A stretch of DNA of 64,000 nt from Pseudomonas sp. 7P_10.2_Bac1 (GTDB lineage Bacteria; Pseudomonadota; Gammaproteobacteria; Pseudomonadales; Pseudomonadaceae): positions 1 to 64,000 of the forward strand of contig NZ_JANLNV010000041.1 in assembly GCF_025465935.1 (NCBI RefSeq), read 5' to 3'. Position numbers and translations under genes: made by a program. Below are positions 52,993 through 63,080 of this stretch, piece by piece. The stretch's first letter is position 1, and every line of letters begins with the position of its first letter. The notes below the pieces were generated by a model. That model did not search any database. It was not told the origin of the DNA and saw nothing but the letters and a program-made list of their open reading frames with translations.

Positions 52993-54234
52993 ATGAATGT
53001 GTTCGCCACCCTGCAACTTCCCAACGGCTCGACCCTCAACAACCGCATCGCCAAGGCGGCCATGGAAGAGAACATGGCAGACGCCGAGCATGCACCTTCC
53101 CAAGCACTGATGCGCCTTTACCAAGCGTGGGCTGACGGCGGTGCCGGCCTGATCATCTCGGGCAACGTTATGGTCGACGGCCGGGCCATGACCGGGCCAG
53201 GCGGTGTGGTTTTGCAAGATGACCGGCAACTGGACAGGTTTAAACGCTGGGCGCAGACAGGTCGCTCGGGCGGTGCGCAGTTTTGGGTGCAGATCAATCA
53301 TCCAGGCCGTCAGATGCAGGCCAATCTCGGACAAACCACCTGGGCACCGTCTGCCGTCGCGCTGAACCTGGGCAACCTGTCCAAGCATTTCGCCGTACCC
53401 CGGGCGATGACGCAGAGCGTGATTCAAGACGTGATCCAGCGGTTCGCACGTACTGCACAGTTAGCCGAGCAAGCAGGCTTCAACGGCGTGCAAATCCATG
53501 CGGCGCACGGCTACTTGCTCAGTCAGTTTCTGTCACCGCTCAGCAACCAGAGAACGGACGAGTGGGGCGGCTCCCTGGAGAACCGCGCGCGACTGCTGAT
53601 AGAAATCGTCAAGTCGGTGAGGGCGGTGGTCTCCAAGGATTTTGCGGTAGCGGTCAAACTCAACTCCGCCGACTTCCAGCGCGGAGGCTTTAGCGCCACT
53701 GACGCCAAAAGAGTGGTTGAGTGGCTTAACGACCTAAATGTGGACCTGGTGGAATTGTCAGGTGGCAGCTATGAAGCCCCGGCGATGCAGGGTCAAGCGC
53801 GCGATGGCAGCACATTGGCCCGCGAGGCTTACTTTGTGGACTTTGCTCGAGACATCCAGACCGTCGCCCACATGCCGGTGATGGTCACGGGGGGGGGGCG
53901 GCGGCTTCCCATTGCCGAAGCGGTGATCCAGAGTGGAGTAGACATGGTGGGCGTTGGCACGGCCTTGGCCCTCGATCCCAATCTGCCGCGAGACTGGCAG
54001 CAAGGCAAAGACAGCGCTCCACAATTGCCCCCGATCTCCTGGAAAAACAAAGCCATCGCCGCCTTGGCCGCCATGGCGCGGGTCAAGTATCAACTGCGCA
54101 AACTGAGCCAGCATAAAAAGCCCGATCTTACTGTCTCGCCGCTGCGCGCACTGATCGTGCAACAGATGGGGATGGTCTGGCGCACGCGCCAATATCGGCG
54201 GTGGGTGGGTAGTAAAGCGTTCAGCCGGTCATAG
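52993..54234 (+). CDS. NADH:flavin oxidoreductase, old yellow enzyme family
   Basis: A 413-residue FMN-dependent TIM-barrel ene-reductase of the old-yellow-enzyme family. It shows NRIAKAAMEENMAD, GLIISGNVMVDGRAM, QINHPGRQMQANLG, FNGVQIHAAHGYLLSQFLSP (active-site HxxH-like region), the NQRTDEWGGSLENRARLLIE block and the phosphate-binding GGGRRLP. It has no C-terminal iron-sulfur/FAD domain, so it is not a full FadH-type dienoyl-CoA reductase. These enzymes reduce activated C=C bonds in enones, nitro compounds or quinones, which fits MerR control by an electrophile. GAGGA precedes the start. Confidence 0.92.
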   Translation: MNVFATLQLPNGSTLNNRIAKAAMEENMADAEHAPSQALMRLYQAWADGGAGLIISGNVMVDGRAMTGPGGVVLQDDRQLDRFKRWAQTGRSGGAQFWVQINHPGRQMQANLGQTTWAPSAVALNLGNLSKHFAVPRAMTQSVIQDVIQRFARTAQLAEQAGFNGVQIHAAHGYLLSQFLSPLSNQRTDEWGGSLENRARLLIEIVKSVRAVVSKDFAVAVKLNSADFQRGGFSATDAKRVVEWLNDLNVDLVELSGGSYEAPAMQGQARDGSTLAREAYFVDFARDIQTVAHMPVMVTGGGRRLPIAEAVIQSGVDMVGVGTALALDPNLPRDWQQGKDSAPQLPPISWKNKAIAALAAMARVKYQLRKLSQHKKPDLTVSPLRALIVQQMGMVWRTRQYRRWVGSKAFSRS

Positions 54235-54331
54235 CCGATTGGCTACACGCTCGTGTAGTCGCTGACGAGGAGCGAAAGCGGTGCACGAGGCTATGTCCGA
54301 ACTGCCCGTGTGATCAAGAGCCTGGATGCGA
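54235..54331. other. Short intergenic repeat-like tract
   Basis: This 97-bp gap between the convergent old-yellow-enzyme and ureD genes contains GTAGTCGCTGACGAGGAGCG and related words typical of the small palindromic repeats scattered in Pseudomonas. Degraded bits of the same kind occur at 42240-42285 and 39570-39590. No gene is seen. Confidence 0.45.
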
Positions 54332-55198
54332 TCATTTGCGTCGCGGCCTTGGTGCGACGCCGAACAGTTGTTCCCTGGCGCAGGCCCAGGCGAGGTGCAG
54401 CCCCGTGCGCAATGCCACTGCATCGAGGGTCAAGAAGCGCACGCTGACCCCGCAATCGTTGGGCAGCGCGCTGACGCCCACGTAACTGTCGGGCAGGTTG
54501 CTCAAGGTATCGCGCAGGCGCGTCTTGAGCGTGTCGATCGGCAGGTCATGACCTATCAGCATGAAGGTCCCCAGCGCCTGCATCCCTTCGCTGACCCCAG
54601 GTAATCGGCGGCGCATGTCGTGCCCGGTCAGCGCCAGGCGATCGCCTGCCAACACCCGGCCGTCTGGGGTGTGCACGTGCAGGTCGGCTCGATAGGCGTC
54701 GAAAATCCCTGGGTTGCCTTCAGGTGCGTGCAGGCAGAACGCGTCACAAAGCATCACCCTGGCCGCGGGGTGCAGGGTCACGTCGACCCGGCTGTGCAGG
54801 TTGGCGTGGGGAAACAGGATTGTCGTCATCGGCAGGTATTCGAGCAAGGCGCCGCTCTTGGCTTCAAGGCTGACCACCTGCTGCGCTGGCTGTTCGAGCA
54901 TGCTGTGTACGACGGTGGCGGCGCCGGTGCTGATGTGTGCCTGGCTACCGGGTTCAGCCTGTACCTGCACGTGCAGGTGCTCCCCCGCGAAGATGCCCCC
55001 CGAACACGATTGCAGGTACACCGCTGCCATGCCAGGTGGATCATCGGGCAGTTTGAGGGTACGGCCCAGATGAAACGGGTAGCCAACCTGCTGTTTAGAA
55101 ATGTAGCTGCCACCATTGGGGGTTTGGCTGAACGTAATCCGCGCCTGTGGATCGACGGATTCGGTCAAGGGACGAAACAACGTCTGAGGTGCGTTCAA
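54332..55198 (-). CDS. ureD: Urease accessory protein UreD
   Basis: A 288-residue UreD (UreH), the scaffold on which UreF and UreG dock to deliver nickel to urease. It has [35 protein letters not shown], the [14 protein letters not shown] block, and [19 protein letters not shown]. It is the last gene of the operon and overlaps the end of ureG by 4 bp. Position at the 3' end, after ureG, differs from operons in which ureD leads. Confidence 0.95.
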   Translation of the reverse strand: MNAPQTLFRPLTESVDPQARITFSQTPNGGSYISKQQVGYPFHLGRTLKLPDDPPGMAAVYLQSCSGGIFAGEHLHVQVQAEPGSQAHISTGAATVVHSMLEQPAQQVVSLEAKSGALLEYLPMTTILFPHANLHSRVDVTLHPAARVMLCDAFCLHAPEGNPGIFDAYRADLHVHTPDGRVLAGDRLALTGHDMRRRLPGVSEGMQALGTFMLIGHDLPIDTLKTRLRDTLSNLPDSYVGVSALPNDCGVSVRFLTLDAVALRTGLHLAWACAREQLFGVAPRPRRK

Positions 55199-55857
55199 GG
55201 GCTATCGAACAGCACAGCGCGGCTAATGGCATCGACCACCGCATCGACGCCTTCGCCCGTGGCGCAGTTGGTGAACAGTACCGGCTTCGCGCTGCGTGCC
55301 TCGGCGGATTCACGACGCATGCGTACCAGATCGACCCCGACATAGGGGGCCAGATCGTATTTGTTGACGACCAGCAGGTCGCAACTGAGTACTCCTGGCC
55401 CTCGTTTTCTCGGAATGTCATCGCCCCCTGCAACGTCGATCACGAAGATCCAGTAATCCACCAAGTCCAGGGAAAAGGTCGACGCCAGGTTATCACCGCC
55501 GGATTCGATCAGAATCAGGTCCAGGCCGGGGAAGCGCGCTTCAAGCTCGTCCGCCATCTGCAGGTTCAGCGTCGGGTCTTCGCGGATCGCTGTGTGCGGG
55601 CAGGCGCCGGTCTCCACCGCGCGCACCCGCTGCGGGTCGATCAGGCCGCTGCGCCTGACTCGCTCGGCATCCTCGCGGGTCACCAGGTCGTTGGTGATCA
55701 CCGCAAGCTCCGTGCCTCGCGCGATAAAGCGCGGGATCAGCTGTTCCAGCAGACGGGTCTTGCCCGAGCCGACCGGCCCACCGATCCCCACTCTTGCAGC
55801 ACCGGGATGTGGGACCGGCTCGGCGACCGGCAGTGCATTGACACGGTTATTCATCAT
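55195..55857 (-). CDS. ureG: Urease accessory GTPase UreG
   Basis: A 220-residue SIMIBI GTPase that drives nickel insertion. It has the P-loop [17 protein letters not shown] (residues about 24-40), [14 protein letters not shown], the nickel-binding CPH motif in [31 protein letters not shown] (switch region) and [12 protein letters not shown]. All motifs are intact. Two adjacent ATG codons (55857 and 55854) follow AAGGAG; the second has the better spacing, so the true start may be one codon later. Confidence 0.97.
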   Translation of the reverse strand: MMNNRVNALPVAEPVPHPGAARVGIGGPVGSGKTRLLEQLIPRFIARGTELAVITNDLVTREDAERVRRSGLIDPQRVRAVETGACPHTAIREDPTLNLQMADELEARFPGLDLILIESGGDNLASTFSLDLVDYWIFVIDVAGGDDIPRKRGPGVLSCDLLVVNKYDLAPYVGVDLVRMRRESAEARSAKPVLFTNCATGEGVDAVVDAISRAVLFDSP

Positions 55858-55880
55858 CGGGCTCCTTGTACCAATAGGGT

Positions 55881-57593
55881 TCAGCGCAGCATGTAGCGCT
55901 GGGCCAACGGGACTTCGCTGACCGGCTCGCAGGTCAGGCGCTGGCCATCGGCATATACGTCAAAAGTCTGCGGATCGACCCTGATTTCTGGGCAGGCGTC
56001 GTTGTGCAACATGTCGGATTTGCGCAAGGTGCGGGTGCCGATGGCCGGTAGCAGGGCTTTTTTGAGGCCCAGTTTCGCGGCTGTGTCGCTCTCTACGGCC
56101 AGACGATTGACGAAATTCACCGACAGCGCCTGTTTGGCCTCGCCGAACGCGCCCCACTGAGGGCGCATCATCAATGGCTCGCAGGTATAGAGCGATGCCG
56201 CCGAATCCCCCATCACGGCGTTAACGATGAAACCACCCTTGACCACCAGTTCCGGCTTGATCCCGAAGAACGCCGGACGCCAGAGCACCAGATCGGCGAT
56301 TTTGCCCGGCTCCAGCGAGCCAATGTAGCGGTCTATGCCGAACACCCGTGCTGCGTTGATGGTGTATTTGGCGATGTAGCGTTTGATCCGTTCGTTGTCG
56401 CCCAGCGCAGTGTTTTCCTCTGGCAGGCGGCCGCGCTGGTCCTTCATCTTCGAGGCCAGTTGCCAGGTGCGGCAGATCACTTCATTGATTCGGCCCATGC
56501 CCTGGCTGTCCGAACCCAGGATCGAGATCGCGCCGGTGTCATGCAGGATGTCCTCGGCGGCGATGGTTGGCGGGCGCACCCGTGATTCGGCGAAGGCGAC
56601 GTCTTCCGGCACGTCGGGATTGAGGTGATGACAGACCATGATCATGTCCAGGTGCTCATCGAACGTGTTCACGGTGTAGGGGTTGGTCGGGTTGGTGGAG
56701 GAGGGGATGCAGTTGGGCTTGCCGGCCACACTGATGATGTCTGGCGCATGCCCGCCGCCCGCACCCTCGGTGTGATACATGTGAATGGTGCGATCGCCGA
56801 TGGCTGCCAGGGTGTCTTCCAGAAATCCCGATTCATTGAGGGTGTCGGTGTGCAGTTGCACCTGGAAATCGTATTCGTCGGCGACCTTCAGGCAGGTGTC
56901 GATCACTGCCGGCATCGCGCCCCAGTCTTCGTGAATCTTCAAGCCCAGGCAGCCACCGCGCAGTTGCCCGAGCAACGATTCGGGTTTGCTGGAGTTGCCA
57001 CGCCCCAGAAAACCGAAATTGACCGGCCAGGCTTCGGAGGCTTGTAGCATCTTGCCCACGTTCCATTCACCGCCGCAGTCGATGCCTACCGTGATCGGGC
57101 CCAGCGAACCGCCGATCAGAGTCGTCAGCCCTGCCGCCAGGGCGTGCTCGCACAGCTGCGCAGAGTCGAAATGCACATGCACATCGATGCCTCCGGGGGT
57201 GACGATCAGGCCTTCGGCGTCGCGCACAGTGGTCGCCACGCCGCAGATCAATTGCGGGTGCACACCGTCCATGACCTGTGGATTGCCGGCTTTGCCGATG
57301 GCGACGATCTTGCCGTCCATGATGCCGATATCACCTTTGACGATGCCGATCACAGGGTCGATGATCAACGCATTGCAGATCAGCATGTCCAGCGCTCCGT
57401 CGTCGCTGTCGTGACCCGGCATCAGGCCCATGCCATCGCGCAGTGTCTTGCCGCCGCCGTGCAGGCATTCGTCGCCCGGCACCGAGTAATCAAACTCGAC
57501 CTCGGCCAGCAGCGAGGTGTCGCCCAAGCGTACGGCGTCGCCAACGGTGGGGCCGTACATCGCGGCGTATTCTTTGCGGGTCATTGTTGCCAT
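55881..57593 (-). CDS. ureC: Urease alpha subunit (UreC), catalytic
   Basis: A 570-residue catalytic subunit that hydrolyses urea to ammonia and carbamate at a dinuclear nickel site. The nickel ligands are all present: H139 and H141 in [10 protein letters not shown], the carbamylated lysine K219 in [10 protein letters not shown]248 in [12 protein letters not shown]274 in [15 protein letters not shown] and D362 in GSDSQGMG. The flap catalytic histidine is in [20 protein letters not shown] (322-323). It starts 3 bp after ureAB. Length and motifs are normal, so the enzyme should be active. Confidence 0.98.
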   Translation of the reverse strand: MATMTRKEYAAMYGPTVGDAVRLGDTSLLAEVEFDYSVPGDECLHGGGKTLRDGMGLMPGHDSDDGALDMLICNALIIDPVIGIVKGDIGIMDGKIVAIGKAGNPQVMDGVHPQLICGVATTVRDAEGLIVTPGGIDVHVHFDSAQLCEHALAAGLTTLIGGSLGPITVGIDCGGEWNVGKMLQASEAWPVNFGFLGRGNSSKPESLLGQLRGGCLGLKIHEDWGAMPAVIDTCLKVADEYDFQVQLHTDTLNESGFLEDTLAAIGDRTIHMYHTEGAGGGHAPDIISVAGKPNCIPSSTNPTNPYTVNTFDEHLDMIMVCHHLNPDVPEDVAFAESRVRPPTIAAEDILHDTGAISILGSDSQGMGRINEVICRTWQLASKMKDQRGRLPEENTALGDNERIKRYIAKYTINAARVFGIDRYIGSLEPGKIADLVLWRPAFFGIKPELVVKGGFIVNAVMGDSAASLYTCEPLMMRPQWGAFGEAKQALSVNFVNRLAVESDTAAKLGLKKALLPAIGTRTLRKSDMLHNDACPEIRVDPQTFDVYADGQRLTCEPVSEVPLAQRYMLR

Positions 57594-57596
57594 GCT

Positions 57597-58292
57597 TCAG
57601 ACCCCCTTGAAGTGTTGAGCACGAGCGCGGTCCAGTGCTGCGGCCTTGCAGGCGGGATCGTGCAGGTTGCCGTTGGTCAGGCCGCTGAAGCCGTGGATGT
57701 CGCCACTGCCGCCAAACTGCACCAGTTGCACCTCGCGCAACTCACCGGGCTCGAATCGCACGGCAGTTCCGGCCGGGATATCCAGATGCATGCCGAAGGC
57801 GAGTTCCCTGGGGAAATCCAGCGCCTTGTTGACCTCGAAAAAGTGATAGTGGCTGCCGATCTGCACCGGGCGGTCACCGGTGTTGATCGCGCGCAGTGTG
57901 ACTGTGGGCCGGCCGCAGCTGAGCTGAATGTCGCCCTCTGGCGAGATGATCTCCCCTGGCGTCGGCATGATCTTGAGTGCCAGTCGGCCGGGGCGGATCG
58001 GCTGATGCACGGTGACCAGCTTGGTGCCGTCAGGAAACGTGCCTTCCACCTGCAGCACCGGCAGCAGGTCGGCGACACCGGGCATTACGTCGTCGGTGGT
58101 CAGGATGGTCGAGCCCAAGCCAATCAGCTCGGCGACGCTACGACCTTCGCGCGCGCCTTCGAGAATTTCGTCGGCGATCAGGGCGCTGGCTTCCGGAAAA
58201 TTCAGGCGCAGGCCCTTGGCGCGGTGTTTGCGCGATAGCTCAGCGGCGGTATATAGCGTCAGCCGTTCGAGTTCTGTTGGGGTCAGCAGCAT
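57597..58292 (-). CDS. ureAB: Fused urease gamma-beta subunit (UreAB)
   Basis: A 231-residue fusion. Residues 1-100 are the gamma subunit ([63 protein letters not shown]). A short join follows, then the beta subunit from about residue 108 ([57 protein letters not shown]). Many bacteria encode these as separate ureA and ureB; fused forms also occur, as in Helicobacter and some Pseudomonas. The ATG at 58292 has AGGAG 8 nt upstream and is preferred over a TTG 6 bp earlier. Confidence 0.96.
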   Translation of the reverse strand: MLLTPTELERLTLYTAAELSRKHRAKGLRLNFPEASALIADEILEGAREGRSVAELIGLGSTILTTDDVMPGVADLLPVLQVEGTFPDGTKLVTVHQPIRPGRLALKIMPTPGEIISPEGDIQLSCGRPTVTLRAINTGDRPVQIGSHYHFFEVNKALDFPRELAFGMHLDIPAGTAVRFEPGELREVQLVQFGGSGDIHGFSGLTNGNLHDPACKAAALDRARAQHFKGV

Positions 58293-58334
58293 GTTCAAGC
58301 TCCTGTGTTGACGGCAGGCACAGAGCCTATCGCT

Positions 58335-59060
58335 TCAATTGGCAAAAAGTCGGAGTGCCTGGGTTTCGTGACGCATCACGGCAATCTCTGCCATGGGGGT
58401 AAAACCGCAGGCGTCTTCAAGCTCGGGTATGGGGCGAGTGAGGATGTCCATCAACAGCGGCTGGATAGTGGTCAGCACCCTCTGTGCATCCAGATGGCCC
58501 ATGACGCCCAGGCGTACGGCGGCACTGACCAGCCCCGTGCACAGTCCATGAGCGGCGGCCAGTTGGCAGTGGTCGTGGTCCATGCCCAGTCGTTGCCAGA
58601 GCAACCCTTGCACCACGGCCAGATGCCCCGGTGCATTGCCCGCCAGCACACACCGCTGGTAGCCCTCGGCGCCCGGGGTGGCCAAGGCCACATGCACACC
58701 CAGCAGTGACTGACCCACACGGCGTGAGCCCAGGCGTAGTTCTTCGGCCAGGGTCAAGGCCTCGACCTGTGCATCCAGTGCACATAGCCCCTGAGTATCG
58801 GTGGCCGCGTACCAGGCTGCGGACAGGAAGGCCCGGTCGAAACTGGCCCAACGGTGGCGCAGTTGGCCCTCGACGAATCCACTCACCTGAGCACTGCGAT
58901 CCCGATGCACGCCCCGTTGGCGACGAGGGGCCGAGATTTCTGTGCTCAGACGACCATCGGCTACCAGCGTCTCCAGCCCCCATGACCAGGCCACCGCGCC
59001 CCCCGGGAAAAAGCTGTCGGCCTGTTGCAATGCCAACAGGCTGCTGTGCAGCGAGTTCAT
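58335..59060 (-). CDS. ureF: Urease accessory protein UreF
   Basis: A 241-residue all-helical UreF, which bridges UreD and UreG during nickel loading. It has [29 protein letters not shown] at the N-terminus (the GGxxxSxGLE form of the family), a central helical bundle, and the C-terminal [11 protein letters not shown]. Its ATG overlaps the ureE stop (ATGA, 59057-59060). Confidence 0.92.
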   Translation of the reverse strand: MNSLHSSLLALQQADSFFPGGAVAWSWGLETLVADGRLSTEISAPRRQRGVHRDRSAQVSGFVEGQLRHRWASFDRAFLSAAWYAATDTQGLCALDAQVEALTLAEELRLGSRRVGQSLLGVHVALATPGAEGYQRCVLAGNAPGHLAVVQGLLWQRLGMDHDHCQLAAAHGLCTGLVSAAVRLGVMGHLDAQRVLTTIQPLLMDILTRPIPELEDACGFTPMAEIAVMRHETQALRLFAN

Positions 59061-59497
59061 GAACGCGACACCCGGCCGTCGGCCAACATCGGTGCGAGGC
59101 GCTCCAGGTAGTCAGCTTCCGGGCCATGCAGCGGAATCTGTAGCTGGTCATCGGCGAAACGCACTTTCCAGTGCATGTTGCCTGCGAAATACCCCAGTTC
59201 CAGCGCCGCGCCCGCATCGCGAGGGCGCAGCGTCAGGTACTGCTGGTCCTGCATCTGCACGACGATGGCGCGCTCATGGTCGAGCATCAGCACCGAGCCA
59301 TTGCGCAGCTGTTGGTGGCGCTCAAGCCGAATGGCGCAGTCGGTGCCACGGTCACTGGCCAGGCGCAGGCGATGACGCTGGATGTCGCTGGCCGAAAGGA
59401 TCAGGGTTTCGACCTGACCGTTGTGGTCCAGGTCGTGCAGCCGCTCGGCCAGAGCCGGGTCGCTGACCTGGCCAAGGATGCGATCGAGTATCAACAT
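59057..59497 (-). CDS. ureE: Urease accessory protein UreE
   Basis: A 146-residue UreE, the nickel metallochaperone. The N-terminal domain ([19 protein letters not shown]) and the metal-binding domain ([28 protein letters not shown]) are clear. The conserved GNxHW-like segment is present as GNMHW, with the metal histidine. There is no histidine-rich C-terminal tail, so nickel storage is probably limited. GGGAGAA lies upstream of the start. It is the first urease gene after the transporter genes. Confidence 0.92.
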   Translation of the reverse strand: MLILDRILGQVSDPALAERLHDLDHNGQVETLILSASDIQRHRLRLASDRGTDCAIRLERHQQLRNGSVLMLDHERAIVVQMQDQQYLTLRPRDAGAALELGYFAGNMHWKVRFADDQLQIPLHGPEADYLERLAPMLADGRVSRS

Positions 59498-59518
59498 GGT
59501 GGGTTCTCCCGTGTCGAA

Positions 59519-60208
59519 TCAGATGGTCAGGTAGCGCAGGATGCGCTCGCAGTCCACGGTTTCACGGACTTCGCTGTGGACGAATTCGCCTTTCTCGATG
59601 ATCAGGTAACGGTCGGCCACTGCCATGGCGAACGACAGCACCTGCTCGGAGACGATCAAGGAAAACCCTCGCTCTTTTTTCAGCAGGTTCAGGGCTCGGG
59701 CGATGTCCTTGATGATCGACGGCTGGATACCTTCGGTGGGTTCGTCGAGGATCAGCACCTTGGGGTTGGAAACCAGCGCGCGGGCGATGGCCAGCTGTTG
59801 CTGCTGGCCACCGGACAGATTGCCGCCTTTGCGACGGCGCATATCGAACAGCACCGGGAAATACTCGTAGATGTAGTCGGGAATCGGCGCGGCCGGTGCG
59901 CCCTGCATACCGGTCATAATGTTCTCTTCGACGCTCAGGTAGGGAAAGATCATCCGGCCCTGAGGCACAAACCCGACGCCTGCCGCGACCCGGTCGTAAC
60001 TCTTGCGTCCGGTCAGTTCCTCGCCCGCAAGTTTGATGCTGCCACTGCGTGCGGGGAGCATGCCCACCAGACTCTTGAGCAGGGTGGTCTTGCCCATGCC
60101 ATTGCGTCCCATGATCGCCAGGGATTCGGCGGGCGCCAGATTCAGGTTCAGACTGCGCAGCACGTGGCTATCGCCGTAATACACGTTGAGGTTATTGACG
60201 GTCAGCAT
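59519..60208 (-). CDS. urtE: Urea ABC transporter ATP-binding protein UrtE
   Basis: A 229-residue ABC ATPase of the LivF type. It has Walker A GRNGMGKTTLLKSLVGML, the signature LSGGQQQQLAIARAL and Walker B VLILDEPTEGIQPSII. Together with UrtD it powers the UrtBC permease. It starts 2 bp downstream of urtD and stops 21 bp before ureE, which supports the urea assignment over generic branched-chain amino-acid transport. Confidence 0.95.
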   Translation of the reverse strand: MLTVNNLNVYYGDSHVLRSLNLNLAPAESLAIMGRNGMGKTTLLKSLVGMLPARSGSIKLAGEELTGRKSYDRVAAGVGFVPQGRMIFPYLSVEENIMTGMQGAPAAPIPDYIYEYFPVLFDMRRRKGGNLSGGQQQQLAIARALVSNPKVLILDEPTEGIQPSIIKDIARALNLLKKERGFSLIVSEQVLSFAMAVADRYLIIEKGEFVHSEVRETVDCERILRYLTI

Positions 60209-60210
60209 GC

Positions 60211-60948
60211 TCAGTGCCCCAGATAGACGTCGATGACGCGAGGATCGTTTTGCACCTGATCCATCGAGCCGTAGGCCAGGGTCTTGCCCTGATGCAGAAC
60301 GGTGACTTTGTCAGCCACCGATTTCACGAACTCCATGTCGTGTTCAATGATGACCATGGCGCGACCCTTGGCGATCTGTTTGAGCAAGCCTGCGGTTTTT
60401 TCTCGCTCGCCCGCGCTCATGCCTGCCACCGGCTCGTCCAGCAACAGCAGTTCGGGGCGTTGCATCAGCAGCATGCCGATTTCCAGCCATTGCTTCTGAC
60501 CGTGGGACAACAGCCCGGCCTTGCGACCCAACTGGTCGTGCAGAAAGATCATCTCGGCGGTGCGTTCGATTTCAGCCTGCAAGGCCTTGTCCTTGCGGGC
60601 GAACAGGCAGTTGAAGATGCCGCGCTTGTCCGGTGAGGAGATGTCCAGGTTCTCGCGCACAGTGAGGTCTTCGTACACCGAGGGGTTCTGGAATTTGCGA
60701 CCGACACCGGCGCGCGTGATCTGGTACTCGATCATGTTGGCCAGTTGCAGATCCTTGAACCGGATGCTCCCGGCACTGGGGCGAGTCTTGCCACAGATCA
60801 TGTCCAGCAGCGTGGTCTTGCCGGCGCCGTTAGGGCCGATCACCACGTGCACCTGATTTTCCTCAACGTAGAAGTTGAGGCCGTCCACGGCTTTGAAGCC
60901 ATCGAATGACACGGTCAGGTCTTCGATACTCAATAGCATCGCGCTCAT
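60211..60948 (-). CDS. urtD: Urea ABC transporter ATP-binding protein UrtD
   Basis: A 245-residue ABC ATPase of the LivG type. It has Walker A GPNGAGKTTLLDMICGKTRP, the GRKFQNPSVYEDLTVREN loop, the signature region LLSHGQKQWLEIGMLL (SHGQ in place of SGGQ, usual for UrtD) and Walker B LLLLDEPVAGMS. A strong AAGGAGG precedes the start, which overlaps the urtC stop by 4 bp. Confidence 0.95.
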   Translation of the reverse strand: MSAMLLSIEDLTVSFDGFKAVDGLNFYVEENQVHVVIGPNGAGKTTLLDMICGKTRPSAGSIRFKDLQLANMIEYQITRAGVGRKFQNPSVYEDLTVRENLDISSPDKRGIFNCLFARKDKALQAEIERTAEMIFLHDQLGRKAGLLSHGQKQWLEIGMLLMQRPELLLLDEPVAGMSAGEREKTAGLLKQIAKGRAMVIIEHDMEFVKSVADKVTVLHQGKTLAYGSMDQVQNDPRVIDVYLGH

Positions 60949-62087
60949 GACTGCACCTCCTTGTTGCTTAGGCGTTGCAGCAGCCCCGCCAGACCGGACG
61001 GCAGGAACAGCACCACGCCCATGAACAGAAAACCGATGAAGTACTGCCAGAAGTTGACGAAGTTTTCCGACAGGTAAGTCTTGGCCACGCCGATCAGCAG
61101 CGTGCCGTAAACCGCGCCCACCAATGACAGACGCCCGCCCAAGGCTGCATAGATGACGATTTCGGTGGACGGAATGATGCCCACCAGCGAAGGGGAGGCG
61201 AGGCCGACCTGGAGTGTGAACATCACTCCGCCCAGAGCCGAAATCAGTGCTGCGACGGCAAAGATGAATGCCTTGAACAGGGCCGTGTTGTAGCCGGAAA
61301 AGCGCACCCGGTCTTCCCGGTCACGAATGGCCACCACCACTTTGCCCAGTCGGCTGCGCAGAATGAACCCACACAGCGCCACGCAGCCGAGCAACAGCAG
61401 GGTGGTGATGAGGTACAGGATCCAGGGTGTTTGCGGGGTTTGCAGGCTCAGGCCGAAGGCGGTCTTGAAGTCAGTCAGGCCATTGACGCCGCCGGTGTAG
61501 CCTTGCTGGCCGATGATCATGATCGACATGATCGCCGCCAGGGACAGGGTGATGATCGAGAAGTACACACCGCCCACGCGTTTTTTGAAGTACGCGTAGC
61601 TGAACGCGAACGCCAGCAGGGTCGGAAGGATCAGGATCGCGGCGATAGTGAAGGTCGCCGATTCGAATGGTTTCCACCACCAGGGCAAGGCATCGACACT
61701 GTTCCAGATCATGAAATCGGGCAGGGCCGAACCATAGAACTCAGCCAGGGCGCTGGCCGCTTCATCGGTGGCGGTCGCTTCCAGCTTCAGGTACATGGCC
61801 ATCATATAACTGCCCAGGCCAAAGAAGATGCCCTGGCCCAGGCTGAGAATTCCGCCGTAGCCCCAGATCAGCACCATGCCTAATGCGCAGAACGCCAGGC
61901 TCAGGTATTTGCCTGTCAGCCCCAGGCGAAAATCCCCCAGGCTCAGGGGCAAAATGACCAGCAACAGGATCGACAACCAGATCAGGCCGTGTCGTTCCAT
62001 CAGTGGCAACCAGCTCGCAATGAGCCGGCGCGAGCCACCGGAGGGCGCCTCTGGCTGGGTAGCCGGCTTTTCAGTCACGTCATTCAT
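60945..62087 (-). CDS. urtC: Urea ABC transporter permease UrtC
   Basis: A 380-residue LivM-type permease with about ten transmembrane helices. It has SLAFCALGMVLIWGYGGILSLGQGIFFGLGSYMMAMYLKL, VGGVYFSIITLSLAAIMSIMIIGQQ, GYTGGVNGLTDF (a UrtC-typical loop) and SLVGIIPSTEIVIYAALGGRLSLVGAVYG. It is separated from urtB by one base and overlaps urtD. Confidence 0.95.
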   Translation of the reverse strand: MNDVTEKPATQPEAPSGGSRRLIASWLPLMERHGLIWLSILLLVILPLSLGDFRLGLTGKYLSLAFCALGMVLIWGYGGILSLGQGIFFGLGSYMMAMYLKLEATATDEAASALAEFYGSALPDFMIWNSVDALPWWWKPFESATFTIAAILILPTLLAFAFSYAYFKKRVGGVYFSIITLSLAAIMSIMIIGQQGYTGGVNGLTDFKTAFGLSLQTPQTPWILYLITTLLLLGCVALCGFILRSRLGKVVVAIRDREDRVRFSGYNTALFKAFIFAVAALISALGGVMFTLQVGLASPSLVGIIPSTEIVIYAALGGRLSLVGAVYGTLLIGVAKTYLSENFVNFWQYFIGFLFMGVVLFLPSGLAGLLQRLSNKEVQS

Positions 62088-62088
62088 T

Positions 62089-62991
62089 TCAGCGTCTCAC
62101 TTTCGCGGCAAACAAGCCGTTGGGGCGGAAGAACAGCAACACAATCACCACCATCAGGGTGATCGCCTTGGCCATGGAGCCGGTGGTCAGATACTCCAGC
62201 GAGATCTGCGTCTGGCCGATGGCAAAGGCGGAAAGAAAAGTCCCGAGCAGGCTTTCGACGCCGCCGAACACGACCACGATGAACGTATCCACCAGGTATT
62301 GCTGGCCGCTTACGGGGCCTGTTGAAGCGAGCATGGTGAAGGAGCTGCCGGCAATCCCTGCGAGACCACAACCCAGTGCGAATGTGACCGCGTCGACGCG
62401 AGCGGTGTTGATTCCAGCGGCGCCGGCCATGGCGCGGTTCTGGGTGACGGCGCGGATGCGCAGCCCCCAACGGCTGCGGTACAGGAACAAAAACACGGCA
62501 CCGGCAATGACGAATGTCAGGCCTATGATGAAAATCCGGTTGAGGGGCAACTCCAGTCCCTCACTGATAGTCCAGGCGCCTTGCAGCCACTCTACGGTCG
62601 GCACGCTGACTTCCTTGGGGCCGAACACCTGGCGAAACACTTGCTGCAGCACCAGCGACAGGCCCCAGGTGGCGAGCAAGGTATCCAGCGGGCGGTTGTA
62701 CATGAAGCGGATGAAGCAACGTTCGAGCAGAAAACCGAAGGCAAAGGTCACCACGAAGGCGACACCGATACCGAAGATGAAGTACCAGCCCATGTACTCG
62801 GGTAAATAGCGCTGAAACACCAGCGATGTGACATAGGTCATGTACGACCCCATCGCCATCAGCTCACCGTGGGCCATGTTGATCACGCCCATCAGGCCGA
62901 AGACGATGGTCAGTCCCAGCGCCATCAGCACCAGTACTGAGAACAGCGAGAATCCGCTGAACACCTGCATTATCAAAATATCGAGAGTCAT
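62089..62991 (-). CDS. urtB: Urea ABC transporter permease UrtB
   Basis: A 300-residue LivH-type permease. It has LVLMALGLTIVFGLMGVINMAHGELMAMGSYM, the RPLDTLLATWGLSLVLQQVFRQVFG block characteristic of UrtB, TQNRAMAGAAGINTARVDAVTFALGCGLAGIAG, and the C-terminal LLFFRPNGLFAAKVRR. It lies 89 bp downstream of urtA, with a hairpin in the gap. Confidence 0.95.
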   Translation of the reverse strand: MTLDILIMQVFSGFSLFSVLVLMALGLTIVFGLMGVINMAHGELMAMGSYMTYVTSLVFQRYLPEYMGWYFIFGIGVAFVVTFAFGFLLERCFIRFMYNRPLDTLLATWGLSLVLQQVFRQVFGPKEVSVPTVEWLQGAWTISEGLELPLNRIFIIGLTFVIAGAVFLFLYRSRWGLRIRAVTQNRAMAGAAGINTARVDAVTFALGCGLAGIAGSSFTMLASTGPVSGQQYLVDTFIVVVFGGVESLLGTFLSAFAIGQTQISLEYLTTGSMAKAITLMVVIVLLFFRPNGLFAAKVRR

Positions 62992-63051
62992 TACGTTACT
63001 ACCTGTCGCTGCTCATGGGCGGACCCGTTTCAGGAACCCTGGGTGACCGCT

Positions 63052-63071
63052 GGCGCGAGGTGAGTCGCGCC
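63052..63071 (-). other. Hairpin in the urtA-urtB gap
   Basis: A perfect stem, GGCGCGA then TCGCGCC with a 6-nt loop, begins about 10 bp after the urtA stop. No T run follows on the minus strand. Such stems after a binding-protein gene often protect the upstream mRNA, giving more binding protein than permease; that role here is inferred. Confidence 0.55.
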
Positions 63072-63080
63072 GGGTCTGCT

